In this document: positions 27,801-35,282 of the stretch, one piece after another
Position numbering within the stretch: position 1 is the stretch's first letter
Layout of the letters: the number at the start of each line of letters is the position of its first letter
Position numbers and translations under genes: made by a program
Notes under the pieces: model-generated
Database searches by the model: none
What the model was told of the DNA's origin: nothing
The model's input: only the letters and a program-made list of their open reading frames with translations
Source: Ampullaceana balthica
Taxonomy: Eukaryota > Mollusca > Gastropoda > Lymnaeidae
Assembly: GCA_944989445.1 (NCBI GenBank)
Contig: CALYLW010000324.1
Span: forward strand, 670,343-734,342
Direction of reading: 5' to 3'
DNA length: 64,000 bases

Positions 27801-28422
27801 TATTTTTCGCTGTTTTCCAAACTCGGCAGGTTGCTAAAATAGCCTATAATTTTTTTAGTAACATTTGCTGTTTTCCAAAATTGTCATGTTTCTAAAAAAA
27901 AGCTAAAAATTTGAGAATCCCTGTTCCCCTCGGTCCCCTAAATTCAAATGCTCTGCACTACTTTCCGGGGGTCACGTGCCTTAGCAACAACGGTGGCCGC
28001 CCGGAAATGACTAGCCACCATCTTGGCCACGGAAGCGATAATTTACCGTGTATTTCAGCTGAAAATATTAGTCCTTGCCATATACAAAATAGTAATGCTT
28101 GATTTTGGGACCGCCGTTGACAGGATTGCCGACTATACTTATGACTTATACTGACTATATTTAGAAGAATATTTATGTTATTATATTAAAATTGCATTGG
28201 AATAATTAACTAATATTGAACTTTACAGTCACTTGACGTCTTGACACAAATGGAGAAATCAGAAATAAATAAAAGTAAAGAATAGCAAATAAATGAAAAT
28301 TGAAAAATGATTTTCACCTCGCCAATTAAGAGTCCCATAACTTCTTCTCGTTCTGTAGTAAGTGCATGCGTAAGACACACGAAATATACATCCGATCCAA
28401 GACTGACACTTTTTAAACTCAT
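15849..28422 (-). CDS. BRCC3: BRCC36 (BRCC3) K63-specific deubiquitinase, complete
   Basis: Exons in coding order: 28422-28318, 25607-25488, 25198-25111, 24051-23963, 21716-21667, 20914-20742, 16021-15849; phases agree and give 265 aa. It is a JAMM/MPN+ metalloprotease: the catalytic Glu lies in EREEVMGLLIGE (exon 1), and the zinc motif HSHPHITVWPSHVD is in exon 3, its Asp codon split over the next junction (G|AT). Other conserved blocks: LIILRRSDKQADRVEISPEQ, MDDGFVGLIFSVF, LVDLPKILLQEE, RIHNTS|VYTKSLC, and a C-terminal coiled coil (NKEKEELIKKLTAY). Known role: cleaves Lys63-linked ubiquitin in BRCA1-A and BRISC. An in-frame upstream Met (28467) exists; 28422 fits the usual family N-terminus. 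The loop between GE and RRSDK is short compared with the long human isoform. Introns hold many transposons. Confidence 0.95.
16143..17839. mobile_element. pogo/Tigger-like non-autonomous element in BRCC36 intron
   Basis: The left end CAGTCGAACCCACTTAACTC and the right end (reading GGTTTCGACTGTA) are inverted repeats of the CAGT type. The right end is followed by TA; the left TA has mutated to CA. A relative with the same ends is at 46196-47214. An internal terminus-like segment (GGTCCGACTGTA near 17108) and a degenerate internal duplication suggest two copies fused or nested. No transposase frame survives. Confidence 0.65.
17614..18148. repeat. Tandem duplication of a 268-bp unit at a pogo-like element end
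   Basis: Positions 17614-17881 are repeated at 17882-18148 with only a few differences (one deleted A, a few substitutions). Each unit spans the right terminus of the pogo-like element and about 40 bp of flank ending in GGTTGTTGTGG. Confidence 0.9.
18172..18880. other. Intronic AT-rich sequence with short local duplications
   Basis: The phrase ATGTCCCTTAGC(A/G)TTA occurs near 18320 and 18520, and AAGTATAGTTTGATAGACTT occurs twice (18690 and 18723). No gene or complete element recognised; this is BRCC36 intron. Confidence 0.4.
18894..20545 (-). mobile_element. Decayed ZMYM1/DUF4371-type hAT transposon
   Basis: The ends are CAGGCCCGGACTTAAG (left) and GAAATCCGGCCTTG (right), flanked by the direct 8-bp repeat CTTGTGGG (18886-18893 and 20546-20553). 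Minus-strand frames at 20395-20111 (GQSFDNASNISGVYYSLQ) and 20093-19665 (SLCQTRWSAQADA) match the RNase-H-fold transposase of hAT elements related to ZMYM1-like proteins. A further piece (YAYEELSKIFGFLTILHG) lies near 19560-19460. Frames are interrupted and no intact transposase remains. Confidence 0.85.
19450..20395 (-). pseudogene. hAT transposase remnant (ZMYM1-like)
   Basis: Three consecutive minus-strand fragments follow the order of the family protein: an Asp-containing GQSFDNASN block, the TRWSAQADA block, and a C-terminal dimerisation-region-like piece. They are separated by stops and frameshifts, so this is a dead gene carried by the element above. It is not part of BRCC36. Confidence 0.75.
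20546..20640. repeat. Minisatellite (~30 bp unit) split by the hAT element
   Basis: About three copies of a unit containing CTTGTGGGGAGAAGAGTGG lie here. A partial copy lies at 18866-18893 on the other side of the hAT insertion, so the transposon landed inside the array. Confidence 0.85.
20990..21442 (-). mobile_element. LINE 3' fragment (CR1/L2/Jockey type), interrupted by a MITE
   Basis: Read on the minus strand it carries the LINE C-terminus (KSFLVPFARTNIYKSFVLPG, then a degraded AWNRLP-like stretch), followed by the 3' UTR hairpin region near 21005-21030. It is divergent from the intact copy at 35283-36867 and is 5'-truncated. A hAT MITE interrupts it. Confidence 0.8.
21238..21414. mobile_element. 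hAT MITE nested in LINE fragment
   Basis: Perfect terminal repeats CAGGGGTCTCCAAACT / AGTTTGGAGACCCCTG are flanked by TATTAGAC on both sides (21230-21237 and 21415-21422). It is 177 bp long with no coding capacity. Confidence 0.92.
21913..22909. mobile_element. hAT non-autonomous element, ~1 kb
   Basis: The ends TAGGCCTGTCAA and TTGACAGCCCTA are near-perfect inverted repeats, flanked by the 8-bp duplication GTGATGAG (21905-21912, 22910-22917). The subterminal sequence holds GGTACC/GGGTACCGGG motifs in inverted orientation. No transposase domain was recognised inside. Confidence 0.9.
22957..23470. repeat. 43-bp minisatellite interrupted by a SINE
   Basis: The unit begins AATGTGGCTGACTTGTCTTA and continues TTGTAACAAAGACCATC. 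It repeats four times before and at least twice after a SINE at 23106-23378. Copies differ by one or two bases. Confidence 0.95.
23106..23378 (-). mobile_element. tRNA-derived SINE family A, full-length copy
   Basis: On the minus strand it begins with a tRNA-like head (CGGTGGTCGAGTGGCAGC as A-box, GGTTCGAATCC as B-box), then a body shared by all copies (CCCGGGGCCT, GGTACCTAACACTA, GTGGAACCCACAAAGCCGTG). It ends in a 3' hairpin CTTCTGCATAGAAG and GATAA repeats. It lies inside the minisatellite. Confidence 0.9.
24840..25035 (-). mobile_element. tRNA-derived SINE family B
   Basis: The minus strand reads GGGGCGCGATGGTCTAAGTGG followed by TAGCGCACTGG (A-box) and GGGATCGAGCCC (B-box). It shares the GTCCATGACGGACTATGGGG / GATGTAGCGTTCACA style 3' body with family A, but the head differs. 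It lies in the BRCC36 intron next to the JAMM exon. Confidence 0.75.
26590..28130 (+). mobile_element. Merlin-type DNA transposon, decayed
   Basis: The ends are inverted repeats (left GGCACTCCTGTCAACGGCGG, right CCGCCGTTGACAGGATTGCC), flanked by the perfect 8-bp duplication GACTATAC (26582-26589, 28131-28138). GG ends, an 8-bp duplication and an IS1016/Merlin-like transposase remnant (26799-26927) fit Merlin. A second inverted pair lies inside: GTGGCCAAGATGG-type sequence at about 27146-27180 and inverted at about 28000-28040. A telomere-like GGGTTAGGTTTAGCTATAG repeat is at about 27648-27715. It is located in BRCC36 intron 1. Confidence 0.85.
26799..26927 (+). pseudogene. Merlin/IS1016-like transposase C-terminal remnant
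   Basis: A 42-codon frame ending TAA contains NFVDPIHADIHTETIEGLW and VKRKL. The NFVDP...HT..IEG.W...K pattern belongs to the DDE transposases of IS1595/IS1016 and eukaryotic Merlin. It covers only the region around the last catalytic acidic residue. Upstream in frame is a stop (26775-26777). Not functional. Confidence 0.8.
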
Positions 28423-28553
28423 TTTATTGGTTTTTCTAGAATGATTATAAAACTTTAAGGATGACAATTAATTCACTTTAAACGTTCATCTAACAACAGA
28501 GTTACAAAGACTACACACAGTAGTCCTGAGTAGTGAAATATTATTATTATTCT
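28423..28553 (-). promoter_or_regulatory. BRCC36 5' leader / proximal promoter region
   Basis: Only about 130 bp separate the BRCC36 start codon from the inserted hAT element at 28554, so the native upstream sequence next to the gene is this short. No TATA or CCAAT box is obvious. An upstream in-frame ATG lies at 28467. Confidence 0.4.
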
Positions 28554-28639
28554 CAGTGCTGCCAGTGACAAAAACCTAGCCGAGACGTCAAAAAAACCTA
28601 GATCCGAAAGAAAAAACCTAGACAGTCTAAAAATAAACA

Positions 28640-28945
28640 AATATGACGTCATAAAGCTATTTCGCCCCCCCCCCTTAACCTTAAAAAAAAGCCGTGTTTC
28701 CTATTTGAAAATGAACATGTTTCAAATAATTTTATTGTCAATTAAGTATGTATTTAGTGTGAGGCTGCAGTCTAATATCGTTACATGCGGGAAACCATTT
28801 AAAACGTCATTAAATACATTGTAAGCAATCAAATATTTAAGTGGAGCTTTCGTTTAAAGTCACGCTTTTTTATGTGACGTCACGGTTCTTAAACACTCCC
28901 TCCCCTTTGTCACACATCTCACAAAACTGTGACGCCTTCTCCTGC
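28640..28945. mobile_element. Poly-C MITE fragment of the GACGTCA family
   Basis: It shares long stretches with 39170-39410 (ATTTGAAAATGAACATGTTTC; GTATGTATTTAGTGTGAGGC; GTGACGTCAC with poly-C flanks). Terminal repeats are incomplete. Confidence 0.65.
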
Positions 28946-29097
28946 GTGTCATCATTTAAGAAGGCCCCGAGGTTTTAGTATGTTCTACATAAGTATTTGT
29001 AAAATATACTTACATCTGCATTTATTCATCACTTATGTCATCTTCCTTATAAATACTAATTTTATCAACATTCTTGGAATCATTCTTATTTTATCTA

Positions 29098-29345
29098 GAT
29101 CTATAACAGACGCTCCTTTTATTCAGAAGATTATAGAGGCCTACTTTCATCCATTGTTTATGTCTGGTTATTGCATTTTTATTTGAGTTTTAAATGTTGA
29201 TAGAGTATTGGTTTTCCTCGTTTGATCAGGCAACCCATTCCATGGCCGAACTCCGAACGGAAAGAACGAGCATGTTTATGTGTTTGTTCTTGCATACTAT
29301 AGGAAAAGAGATTTTATAACTATGTCTATCTGAACGTTGTATTAG
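29098..29345 (-). mobile_element. LINE 3' fragment (CR1/L2/Jockey type)
   Basis: Minus-strand 3' end of the LINE family: hairpin and tail sequence at 29105-29135, then the degraded C-terminal coding part (corresponding to NTFLIPYARTN of the intact copy) to about 29345. Further 5' sequence may continue but is not clear. Confidence 0.7.
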
Positions 29346-31149
29346 ATTATCTTTGGTCTATGCCATGTATACGATTATACGTGAGAGAATATTCTCTAAA
29401 AACAGACAGAGGAAAATCTTCTTCTATCTTATCTATACAGACGCTCCTTCTATGCAGAAGATAGTTGCGTCCACAGACCATGACAGATGATCTGAAAGTG
29501 ATGCAGCAATCACAGGCCACGGCTTTGTGGGTTCCACGCATTACCCAGCCGCCTAACTACATGTAGTTAGGTACCCATTCGGAGCGGGGTGACTCAGGGA
29601 CGCCCAAGGCCCCGGTGTAACAGGCCAGATTAAACCCCCGACCAGAATATACCCGGGTATAAACTGGCCTAGGCCAGAATATACCCGGGTATAATCTGGC
29701 CTAGGCCAGAATATACCCCGGGGGTTAAATTGGCCTAGGCCAGATTATACCCCTCCAGGCCAGAATATACCCCTTTGACAACATGAGGATATATAGTAAA
29801 AAATGACTGAATGACTATTTAGACATTCTACTGGAGTTTTAGCTTTGTCATAGAGGTTAAACTTATTTCTTAAGTAGGAAAGATGTTTTATTAACAATAA
29901 AAAAAACAATTTCTTTTATTACGATGTCTAAAGTTGAATTATTCAAACAATAGATGATTTATTATTTTTAAAAAAAAGTAATTTAAGCGCGATAGGGACT
30001 ATAGTTGTAGCTTTTCAAACACTTGCGAATATTTTTTTCGTGTACCTCGCTTATTAATCCAATCATTTTTGTTTAATTATTTTGAGTATGGCAATAAAGA
30101 TTTTTTTAAAGTATTGAATTAAATTATGCATGAATGTTTTTTCATGGCATACATTTTAAATGTTACTGGCAACCACGGTTTAGAGCTATCTTCATTTTAT
30201 TTTTGAAATAAACATATCATGGCACTTTTCCTTTTAAAAAAAATATATCTGAATACACACTGATCTGCAAAATAATTAAAAGAATGGGCCGAATAAAGTG
30301 TGGGAAACATCGTTTGACTTCACCCCATGTTGCTTGTCGTATTTCCGAACCTTTATCTGTAGCTCGGTTTGACATTGCGGCGTCTTAAGACATTCAAAAG
30401 AAACCTTTGTTCCAGTAGCGCAAATTATTGTTATTTTTTAAATCAGCGTAATTCAGTTACCTGTGTTACCCTTAAAACAGTACGGTCATCCTTATGGATT
30501 TCGCCAATAGTTGGATTGTCCACTTTCCATGCATTTATCTATTGTAATGAAGCACGGATTGCGTTCCGTTTTAATCTGTATTCAAAAGAACCTCTGATCT
30601 CGTCGCCCACTATTATTATATTTTAAACCAGCCTAATTTATTTTGAAAGCCGTAAATATAAATCATGCAACCCTGATGGATTGGTCCCTACCTCGTGGTA
30701 GAATCATTAAACAAGAGAAGAGTTTAGCTAAAAAATATATCGACTGACAAAATACTAGGAAACACCGACAATGTCAGTAACGTAAAAGTTTACAGCAATT
30801 AACAGGTTTCTTCACCCAATCAGTTCCCCGATGACTCTGTTAAAGGTAATGTCAATTGGAGCATACAACAAAAGGAACAAGAAAGCACAGGTGAATAAAC
30901 AGATATCATCGTCATACAACCTGTCTCAAAACAAAAGCAGATCAGGACTTTTAAGCCACTAACAATTTCAAGAAGAAAGCGTCTTAGCACAACTCTTGGC
31001 CTTACTTTAGACAAGTTTTCATATTATGGCCGCACTCGAGATCTTAAAAAACCAAGGTGTACATATTAAAAGGGGGAGGGAAGGTACTTCAGGGCCATAA
31101 GCTACATTCTGACAGGAACAGAGGACAACCATATCCTCCTTAGAGATAA

Positions 31150-31620
31150 AGTAATTCAACACATGAACACTGGCAATACATAACGACTACATAACTACAT
31201 AACAACTACATAGCTACATAACAACTACATAACTACATAAAAACCACATAACAACTACATAACTACATGACAACTACATAACTACTACATAACAACTACA
31301 TAATAACTACATAACAACTACATAACAACTACATGACAACTACATAACTACATAACAACTACATAACAACTACACAACTACATACTATATAACAACATAA
31401 CTACTACATAACTACATAAATAATACATAACTACTACATAACTACTACATAACTACATAACTACTACATAACTACATAACAACTACACAACTAGATAACA
31501 ACTACATAACAACTACATAACTACTACATAGCTACATAACTACTACATAACTACATAACTAACTACATAACTACTACATAACTACATAACAAATACACAA
31601 CTAGATAACAACTACATAAC
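31150..31620. repeat. ACTACATAA tandem array
   Basis: Roughly 470 bp are built almost only of 8-11 bp variants of ACTACATAAC and ACTACATA, irregularly phased. It lies inside the Ginger-like element. Confidence 0.95.
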
Positions 31621-31624
31621 AACC

Positions 31625-31955
31625 AGGAAAACCAAAACTATCAACATTTGAAACCAAAACTATCAACATTTAAAACCAACATTATCAACATTTAAAACCA
31701 ACTATATCAACAGTAAAAACTAACATTATCAACATTTAAAACCAACACTAACTAAAACAACACATTTAAAAACTAACACTATCAACATTTAAAACTAAAC
31801 ACTATCAACATTTAAAACTAACACTATCAACATTTAAAACCAACTCTATCAACATTAAAAACCAACACTATCATCATTTAAAACCAACACTATCAACATT
31901 TAAAACTAGCACTATCAACATTTGAAACTAACAATATCAACATTTGAAACGTAAA
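31625..31955. repeat. ~20-bp tandem array (AACCAACACTATCAACATTT)
   Basis: About sixteen variants of a 19-21 bp unit follow directly after the ACTACATAA array, inside the same element. Confidence 0.95.
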
Positions 31956-33107
31956 ATGTTTTATAATTATTATTTTATTTTAATTAAAACAATTTTGCTA
32001 CTTAAGAAAAGAGTTTAATTTCTTTGACACAGCTAAAACATGAAGAGAAAGTCTAAAAAGTCATTTATCCATTTTTTACTATATATCCCCATGTTGTCAA
32101 AGGGGTATATTCTGGCCTGAGGGGGTATATTCTGGCCTAGGCCAGTTTAACCCCGGGGGTATATTCTGGCCTAGGCCAGATTATACCCGGGTATATTCTG
32201 GTCAGGGGTTTAATCTGGCCTGTTACACCGGGAACAAGCCCTTGCCTTCACACGGATTCAAACCCGTGACCATCGGTACGACAGTCCAGTGCGCTGGCAC
32301 TCGACCACCGCGTCCCCCAGAGAGCTTTTAAGTTTGTCATGAAGTCTAATAAAATTAAATATTGTGGCTCATTCAAGCTGCTTTATCTTGTACAAGATTT
32401 CTTTAGACAGATGCCATCGCAACAGCGCCAGTGGCGCCACCTTTCGAATTCAGTGGAATAGACCCATAGATATCATAAATTAACATGACAGAGCGTCCGA
32501 AAAAACTGTTGCCACCTAATGCTTAATTTTATTTTTGAAAAATCGAATTTATTTCGAATTTAGGATATTAATTGCACAAAGTTATTAATTTTTGCACTTG
32601 AAAAATCGTTAATTACACTTTTAAAAGAAAAACCTAGATTATGGCTATTTTCAAAATAAAAAACCTAGAAACCTAGACAAGGTAAAAAATAAATAAATAA
32701 AAAATAAATTAAAAAACGAGATCTAGGTTGAAACACCTAGCGCTGGCAGCACTGATTATTCTACTATGACGGCTACATTTATAGCCAGTGGTTATACGTG
32801 CAACAACCGGATGAATATAACCGTGACTATCTTTCCGGCGACCGGTATAGGAAGTGGGCCTGAAGATTTTAAATTGATCGAGGCGAAATTTCTTACTTTA
32901 AGCTACCGGTAGCTCGTGGAATAATTGATTTTATATCAGATAACTGATAAATTCTTTAAAATAGTTTTACTTTAAATTTGAAATAGTATAAAAGGATATC
33001 GTCCTTTTAACACTATCCGAATTTCATTGAACTTCTCATTTTTATTTGTATTCTACATCTTATGACCCCACCTTTATTGCTCATATCACATATGGATGTG
33101 ATGAGTT

Positions 33108-33350
33108 ATCTTATCTTATCTATACAGACGCTCCTTCTATGCAGAAGATAGTTGCGTCCACAGACCATGACAGATGATCTGTTGGCAAGTGATGCAGCAT
33201 TCACAGGCCACGGCTTTGTGGGTTCCACGCATTACCCAGCCGCCTAACTACATGTAGTGTTAGGTACCCATTCGGAGCGGGGTGACTTCACACGGATTCG
33301 AACCCGTGACCATCGGTACGACAGTCCAGTGCGCTGCCACTCGACCACCG
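33108..33350 (-). mobile_element. tRNA-derived SINE family A copy with internal deletion
   Basis: Same head, body and GATAA tail as the other copies, but the segment between GGTACCCATTCGGAGCGGGG and the B-box is shortened by about 50-60 bp. Confidence 0.9.
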
Positions 33351-33835
33351 TTGAACTATAAGTATGTTATACACCTGTGAATAAAATTTATAAAATACTT
33401 TGCAGGGCTGCTCATCGGGGACATAATTGAAAGGACGTTGTGGAACAGGAGACAATAGACACTACTGGTAATGTGTCAATAAACTTATTCCTTTGGAAGC
33501 TAGTTCAGGGTACTATTTTGCCTAGGCAGTAACGACGGGACCCTGTTTTGCGTCCTTGTACTTATCATTGTTGTTTAGGATTGGAAATCAATGGTGTGGG
33601 TACTTGTTAGGGGTCATCCATAAATGACCTCACGCGATTTTGGCCGATTCCCCCCCCCTTTCTCCCCTCGTCAAACGTCGTCACAAAAAAGTTAGCCCCA
33701 ATATGACGAAGCATTGCTATTTTGAAGGTTTCGGTTTCCCACCGCTGGACTGGGATAATTAATGTATCTTGAAAAAAAAACACTCAAACAGCCCTTTCTT
33801 TACAATTTACGTGTCTTGTAAGATATACTTAGGGA

Positions 33836-34664
33836 AAGGGCCGGATTTCTGACTATGCCTACAAGGCCCTGGCCTAGGGCCCCAGCTAGCCTAGGGCCCC
33901 GATGGTGGAATCTTTACATATACTCATAAAATATTTACTTTAATAAGAGAAAAAATCTTGAATTAACAAAATTTAAGGGAAACCAAAATTGTCCAAAACA
34001 AATGAACAATTATAAACAACAAATTGAAACATAAAAACATTACTCCAAATAATTTTAAAAACTTCTATTGTTTAATGACCATCTCTTCGTGCATTGTGGC
34101 TGTTATGAGGTCACTTTCTTTTCATGTATTGCCGTTTAGAGGTCCCCGTGAAAGATTTTGATTGTTTTTTAAAGTGGGAACTATGTTATGACCTTAGAAC
34201 TTTTGGAGTTCGATCCTTTTCTGGACTTACATATAAAACGCCACGGTAACAAAGGAAGTGGCACAACGTCATATCTATCGTCAAAAATATGCGATGAAAT
34301 GATCAATATAAAGGCAGAAAATGTAATGAATACAATCGTGACTGAGATAAAGCATGCCAAATATTTCTCTTATCTCTGTGGACTCTACTCCAGAAATTTC
34401 TCATGTAAATCAACTTTCTTTCATTGTGATATGTCTCTGAAGACGGATGTACTGAGTACTGTCAAACGATTTTTGAGATTCATTCCAGTATTCATTCATA
34501 GTAATATACACTGTAATATTCTGATGTTTATTAAAGTCAATAAAAAATTATATGTTCTGTGCTAGTGCATTTAATTTGCCAAGTTTCCAAAATAGCTTCC
34601 AGATTGTTGGGGGCCCAAAAGTCAAAAGTACCTAGGGGCCCTGGTACTCTTAAGTCCGTGCCTG
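33836..34664 (+). mobile_element. Decayed ZMYM1-type hAT element
   Basis: The ends GGGCCGGATTTCTG and CTTAAGTCCGTGCCTG resemble those of the element at 18894-20545. The flanks CTTAGGGA and CTTAGTGA form an 8-bp duplication with one mismatch. Inside, a plus-strand frame (34188-34565) contains FDPFLDLHIKRHGNKGSGT and EIKHAKYFS, matching the N-terminal half of ZMYM1/DUF4371 hAT proteins. It is internally deleted. Confidence 0.8.
34188..34565 (+). pseudogene. hAT transposase N-terminal fragment (DUF4371-like)
   Basis: A 125-codon frame. The stretch HIKRHGNKGSGTTSYLSSKI and the later EIKHAKYF are characteristic of the domain; the remainder after residue 65 is frameshifted and not family-like. Confidence 0.7.
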
Positions 34665-34905
34665 CTTAGTGACACGTGTGGCTTATTTATTTATTTATTT
34701 TGTAAACTTACATAGACATAGCGCAATACCCCAGTTTACGCCTACGGCTGGGCTCACCACGCTTTACAACAACTTGATAAAAGACATTGCACTCTCCATC
34801 TGCCTAAAACATTGTTACATTACATACACACAATTATATACAAATTCCAGACGTGGACATATACTCGTCATTGACTGTTAGATAGAGCGAGGTCGGCGCA
34901 CCTAA

Positions 34906-35152
34906 GGGGTGGTCCTTAAAGTACGTCACGCTGTTTTTGACCCCCCTCCCCCTGTCAAAAGCTGTCACAAATCTCGGACCCCCCCCCCTCCAAGTACGTT
35001 ACACTTTCGATCTAAAAATGATTTTTATTAACAAAATAATTAAAAATTAATATAAAACACCGGAAACTGTCCGGACACCCCCTGTCACAAACTGTCACAC
35101 TTTCTTACACCCCCTACCCCTCTGTAGCGTGACGTACTTTATGAACGGCCCC
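34906..35152. mobile_element. Harbinger-like MITE (GTACGTCAC type) with TAA duplication
   Basis: The ends GGGGTGGTCCTTAAAGTACG and CGTACTTTATGAACGGCCCC are flanked by TAA on both sides (34903-34905, 35153-35155). The interior has the poly-C and ACTGTCACA blocks shared with copies at 41286-42685 and 44603-44861. Confidence 0.8.
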
Positions 35153-35282
35153 TAATCAGTAACAGGTCTAGTAGACAAAAAGAATGTCTTCTCCATGGAC
35201 GCCATGGATACATCGTTACTCTGGTCACTAGGCAGTCATGAATCATGAACAGCATAAGATAGCGTGTAGGTAACATAACTGT

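Larger units (their letters stand above)
29616..32227. mobile_element. Ginger-like foldback element with long palindromic TIRs
   Basis: Inverted terminal repeats of about 165 bp begin TGTAACAGGCCAGATT and end AATCTGGCCTGTTACA. The target duplication is CCGG (29612-29615, 32228-32231), confirmed by the interrupted SINE. TGTNR...YNACA ends with a 4-bp duplication are the published hallmark of Ginger transposons. The TIRs are packed with palindromes (GGCCTAGGCC, TACCCGGGTA). The interior has no integrase-like frame; it holds two tandem arrays (31150-31620, 31625-31955) and is therefore non-autonomous. Confidence 0.75.
29424..32310 (-). mobile_element. SINE family A copy, split by Ginger-like element
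   Basis: The SINE 3' half is at 29424-29615 and its tRNA-like 5' half at 32228-32310. Joining the two halves restores the family sequence around CCCCGGGAAC. Confidence 0.92.
28554..32754. mobile_element. hAT-type element, 4.2 kb, host of a nested stack
   Basis: The ends CAGTGCTGCCAG and CTGGCAGCACTG are inverted and flanked by ATTATTCT on both sides (28546-28553, 32755-32762). Subterminal AACCTAGA motifs recur near both ends. The interior holds poly-C MITE sequence (about 28640-28945), a LINE 3' fragment, a SINE and a Ginger-like element. No transposase of its own was recognised. Confidence 0.85.

Noticed and set aside
31150..31620. Direct repeats considered as a CRISPR array
   Set aside because: Units are contiguous with no unique spacers, and the DNA is animal; it is an ordinary tandem repeat inside a transposon.
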